Positions 61,875 through 64,000 of a stretch of DNA of 64,000 bases are shown piece by piece; positions within the stretch are counted from its first letter, which is position 1; the number at the start of each line of letters is the position of its first letter. Source of the DNA: Candidatus Nitrosotalea sinensis (GTDB taxonomy: Archaea; Thermoproteota; Nitrososphaeria; Nitrososphaerales; Nitrosopumilaceae). Position numbers and translations under genes: made by a program. The notes beneath the pieces are model-generated. The model ran no database searches. It saw nothing but the letters and a program-made list of their open reading frames with translations, and was not told the origin of the DNA. The stretch spans positions 1 to 64,000 of the forward strand of contig NZ_FRFC01000005.1 of assembly GCF_900143675.1 (NCBI RefSeq), given 5' to 3'.

Positions 61875-62093
61875 ATGGCAAAACGATCAACACGAGCTGT
61901 TAAAAAGAGATCATCTTCAAAGAGAAGATCAGCTGCAAAGCGATCAGCTCCAAAGAGAAGGTCTGCTCCAAAGCGTAGTGCTCCAAAGAGAAGATCAGCT
62001 GCAAAGCGATCAGCTCCAAAGAGAAGGTCTGCTCCAAAAAGAAGACCATCCGCAAGAAAAGCTAAGAGAACAGCTTCAAAAAGACGAAGATAA
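61875..62093 (+). CDS. Lys/Arg-rich repeat protein, histone H1-tail-like
   Basis: A 72-residue protein made almost only of Lys, Arg, Ser, Ala and Pro, in KRSAPKRRSA-type repeats (KRSAAKRSAPKRR appears twice). It resembles H1 C-terminal tails and bacterial basic nucleoid proteins, so it probably compacts nucleic acid by charge. It has no hydrophobic core and should be disordered. The gene carries a 55-bp exact repeat, so it can expand or contract. A hairpin follows its stop. Confidence 0.8.
   Translation: MAKRSTRAVKKRSSSKRRSAAKRSAPKRRSAPKRSAPKRRSAAKRSAPKRRSAPKRRPSARKAKRTASKRRR
61918..62038 (+). repeat. 66-bp direct repeat in the basic-protein gene
   Basis: Bases 61918-61972 and 61984-62038 are identical over 55 bp, offset by 66 bp (22 codons). 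The in-frame period means unit number can change without loss of reading frame. Confidence 0.85.
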
Positions 62094-62105
62094 AATTTTA
62101 AACAG

Positions 62106-62131
62106 ATTATCGCTTCACGGTAAGCGATAAT
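62106..62131. terminator. Bidirectional hairpin between convergent genes
   Basis: ATTATCGCTT (62106-62115), loop CACGGT, AAGCGATAAT (62122-62131) is a perfect 10-bp stem in the 48-nt gap between the basic-protein gene and the minus-strand 94-residue gene. It is flanked by A/T-rich runs on both sides. Confidence 0.6.
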
Positions 62132-62141
62132 TTGTAATATT

Positions 62142-62426
62142 TTAGCTGAACATCTGTCCAGGAGGAGATGATGATTTTCCTTTTACAGAGTCAGGCTCTA
62201 CGAAAAATTTTCTTTCATTAGGAATTATAGACAATTTTAGTGACGCATTTACTGCATAATGTGGCGTTCCATCTGGATTTTTGTAATTGGTAGCAATTCC
62301 AACTCTGTCTAGATCAACTTTGACTTTCACCATAGTACCATCTTCGAGTTTGAAAATAACATGTTCTCCTCCAACACGCTGATGGTCCAACATTTTGAAT
62401 TCTATTTTATTTTTAGATGCACTCAT
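62142..62426 (-). CDS. Conserved hypothetical protein
   Basis: A 94-residue beta-rich protein: KIEFKMLDHQRVGGEHVIFKL, MVKVKVDLDRVGIATNYKNP and HYAVNASLKLSIIPNERKFF. The tail is Ser/Pro-rich. The strand spacing suggests a small barrel, but no family is recognised. It sits between the basic-protein gene and the collagen-like gene and is downstream of the latter by 37 nt, so they may share a transcript. Confidence 0.68.
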   Translation of the reverse strand: MSASKNKIEFKMLDHQRVGGEHVIFKLEDGTMVKVKVDLDRVGIATNYKNPDGTPHYAVNASLKLSIIPNERKFFVEPDSVKGKSSSPPGQMFS

Positions 62427-62463
62427 GTTAGTGAAAAATCATAAAGCATTATTTGAATACTTT

Positions 62464-64000
62464 CTAGTATAGAAAGCTCATCAATTTTATTTGTTGTTCA
62501 GTCGTAATGACATTTTTTGATGATAGTATCTCAAGTAGTTGCGTGATGAGAGCTCTTTCTTGTTCAGAAAATCCAGTTGGACCTTTGTCACCTGGAGGAC
62601 CTGGAGGACCTCGTGGACCTTGATCACCCGGAGTACCTTGAGGACCTTGAGGGCCTTGTTGACCCTTGTCACCGGCTGGACCCTGAGGACCAGTTAATCC
62701 TTTATCACCTTGCGGACCTTGTACACCTTGAGGACCTTTTTCTCCGGGAGGGCCTTGTGGGCCAAGCGGACCTACTGGACCAGGAAGCCCTTGTATTCCG
62801 GGCGGACCCTTGTCACCCGGAGTACCTTGTGGACCAGTTGTACCTTTTTCTCCTTGTGGACCTTGAATTCCTTGTGGACCTGGAGGACCAACAGGACCAG
62901 GAGTACCACGCGGACCTTGGTCACCACTTGGACCTGGAAGACCTCGTGGACCTTTGTCACCTTGGGGACCTGGAATTCCTGTTAGGCCTTTTTCTCCTGG
63001 AGGGCCTTGTGGGCCTTGAGGACCTTTTTCTCCAGGAGGGCCTTGCGGACCAGTTAATCCTTTATCACCTTGTGGACCTTGTGGACCAGGCAATCCTTTG
63101 TCGCCAGGAGGACCTGGCGGACCTTTAGGACCTTGATCACCCGGAGGACCAATGATGCCCTTATCACCTTGTGGACCAGGAGGACCAGTAGGACCTTTTT
63201 CTCCAATAGGCCCAACTTCCCCAGTTAATCCTTTGTCGCCTTTGTCACCTTTGTCACCTTTATCGCCACGTTCTCCTTTTTCTCCTTCATCACCACGTGG
63301 ACCTTTGTCACCTTGTGGACCTTTATCACCTGTAATTCCTTTATCTCCAATTGGTCCCTTGTCTCCCCTGTCACCTTTGTCACCTATTGTTCCATGTGGA
63401 CCTTTGTCACCTGGAGGACCTGGAGGACCTGGAGGACCTTTGTCACCTGTAATTCCTTTATCTCCAATTGGTCCCTTGTCTCCCCTGTCACCTTTGTCGC
63501 CAGGAGGACCTGGAGGACCTTTGTCACCTTTGTCGCCAGGAGGACCTGGAGGACCTTTGTCACCTTGTACACCCATCGGACCTGGAGGACCTTGTACTCC
63601 CGGTGGACCCATAGGTCCTGGTTGTCCCATAGGACCCGGTGGACCCATAGGTCCTGAAGGTCCTCTTGATCCTCTTTCACCATAATGCACCATCACAGGT
63701 TTTTGCTTTTGAATAGATTCAGAATCAGATTTAGTAAAATGAGGTACAACATCTGATTCATTTACAGTACTTGCTACATGTTCCAAATTAGTTCGTGGAA
63801 CATCAATCTGGAAACTAGTATGAATAGACGAAAACTGGTCAATCACCACAACCCAAACAGTTCCTCTCTGAAATACAGAGTCAGGCAATGGGTTTCTTGT
63901 AGATCCAAGAATTTGAGAAAATTGTTTATCTTTTACTCTCAAGTGAAAACTGTCTTTCCACAAAGAATGGAAACTTCTTCTTTTTATCTCGTCAGATGAA
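62464..64000 (-). CDS. Collagen-like Gly-X-Y repeat protein, 5' end beyond the right edge
   Basis: The frame is open to the window edge, with only a TTG at 63963 as an internal start; the extra codons ([13 protein letters not shown]) read like protein, so the gene probably begins outside. From the TTG the product is 499 residues. Residues 1-94 are non-repetitive, with a beta-like stretch ([11 protein letters not shown]). Residues 95-463 are 123 uninterrupted G-X-Y triplets dominated by GDKGPPG, GPQGPPG and KGD/KGE triplets, which stabilise collagen triple helices. A 35-residue helical C-terminus ([14 protein letters not shown]) could trimerise it. No signal peptide is seen in the window. Confidence 0.92.
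   Translation of the reverse strand, partial: SSDEIKRRSFHSLWKDSFHLRVKDKQFSQILGSTRNPLPDSVFQRGTVWVVVIDQFSSIHTSFQIDVPRTNLEHVASTVNESDVVPHFTKSDSESIQKQKPVMVHYGERGSRGPSGPMGPPGPMGQPGPMGPPGVQGPPGPMGVQGDKGPPGPPGDKGDKGPPGPPGDKGDRGDKGPIGDKGITGDKGPPGPPGPPGDKGPHGTIGDKGDRGDKGPIGDKGITGDKGPQGDKGPRGDEGEKGERGDKGDKGDKGDKGLTGEVGPIGEKGPTGPPGPQGDKGIIGPPGDQGPKGPPGPPGDKGLPGPQGPQGDKGLTGPQGPPGEKGPQGPQGPPGEKGLTGIPGPQGDKGPRGLPGPSGDQGPRGTPGPVGPPGPQGIQGPQGEKGTTGPQGTPGDKGPPGIQGLPGPVGPLGPQGPPGEKGPQGVQGPQGDKGLTGPQGPAGDKGQQGPQGPQGTPGDQGPRGPPGPPGDKGPTGFSEQERALITQLLEILSSKNVITTEQQIKLMSFLY
63326..63498 (-). repeat. 117-bp-offset exact repeat in the collagen-like gene
   Basis: Bases 63326-63381 and 63443-63498 are identical over 56 bp, 117 bp (39 codons, 13 triplets) apart. 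Both encode [16 protein letters not shown], showing recent in-frame duplication. Confidence 0.85.

Noticed and set aside
62577-63128. Plus-strand frame of 183 codons rich in Asp, Leu and His
   Set aside because: Another antisense shadow of the collagen repeat, with the same 9-bp-type periodicity.
63152-63685. Plus-strand frame of 177 codons rich in Pro, Gly, Ser and Leu
   Set aside because: It is the antisense of the Gly-X-Y repeats; the periodic sequence keeps several frames open. The minus-strand frame has the functional collagen pattern.
62560-63690. Regularly spaced short repeats resembling a CRISPR array
   Set aside because: The repeats are in-frame codons for Gly-X-Y triplets with no constant spacer length and no cas genes nearby.

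Overview
The window is a gene-dense, low-GC chromosomal segment of an archaeon of the Thaumarchaeota/Nitrososphaerota (ammonia-oxidiser type). The assignment rests on gene content: ribosomal proteins L40e and S25e, RNA polymerase subunit K, an Alba-like protein, the Cdv/ESCRT division ATPase CdvC, a proteasome beta subunit, an archaeal DNA ligase, tRNA-splicing endonuclease, and the methylmalonyl-CoA mutase/epimerase genes expected for the 3-hydroxypropionate/4-hydroxybutyrate (3HP/4HB) carbon-fixation cycle. The genus cannot be fixed from the sequence alone. Many genes have an A/T-rich TATA-like box centred about 25-28 nt upstream of the start codon, so most transcripts look leaderless. I used that spacing to choose several starts, including GTG and TTG starts.

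Layout. 1-6600: a secreted LamG-like protein cut by the left edge, a SWIM zinc-finger gene divergent from a phosphoesterase, and carA-carB; the carB frame is broken by a 20-bp insertion. 6600-9000: a cell-division operon (ESCRT-III-like gene, coiled-coil gene, cdvC), divergent from a TrmB-family regulator across a perfect inverted repeat. 10.4-14.6 kb: a secreted protein and ileS. 14.65-14.97 kb: an intergenic stretch rich in hairpins with its own TATA-like box, possibly a small RNA. 15-19.3 kb: sucCD, L40e, tpiA, mscL and an HTH-CBS regulator. 19.3-22.8 kb: the methylmalonyl-CoA epimerase/mutase/MeaB group. 22.8-32.9 kb: ilvC, a beta-hydroxyacid dehydrogenase, an MFS transporter, metG, ahcY, a Rieske protein, nadE-cysS and a YchF-type GTPase. 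33-36 kb: a CoA-binding protein, an HTH protein with a Met-rich segment and acidic tail, two paralogous secreted proteins and a redoxin. 36-42.3 kb: birA, a ureohydrolase, UbiA, an aldo/keto reductase, a YHS protein and an asparagine-synthetase-like protein. 42.3-47.4 kb: information processing (Alba-like, rpoK, S25e, DNA ligase, EndA). 48-50.5 kb: a double-SDR protein coupled to a hotdog protein. 50.4-61.8 kb: TauE, homoserine dehydrogenase, PUA protein, proteasome beta, M20 peptidase, NnrD, TrmI, argS, HAD phosphatase and DRG GTPase. 61.8-64 kb: a Lys/Arg-rich repeat protein and a large collagen-like Gly-X-Y protein running off the right edge.

How they fit together. Carbon fixation is represented by the split B12-dependent mutase with its epimerase and MeaB chaperone, by BirA (which charges the biotin carboxylase) and by SucCD. 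The double-SDR protein has the SDR plus pseudo-SDR architecture of half of the Chloroflexus bifunctional malonyl-CoA reductase, and is a speculative candidate for an unassigned reductase of the cycle. Most other genes are housekeeping. The less ordinary loci are the Cdv operon with its operator-like repeat, the broken carB, the hairpin cluster upstream of sucC, the collagen-like and basic repeat proteins, and a proteasome beta subunit with Ala at the catalytic Thr position. I found no tRNA or rRNA gene, CRISPR array, insertion sequence or prophage.
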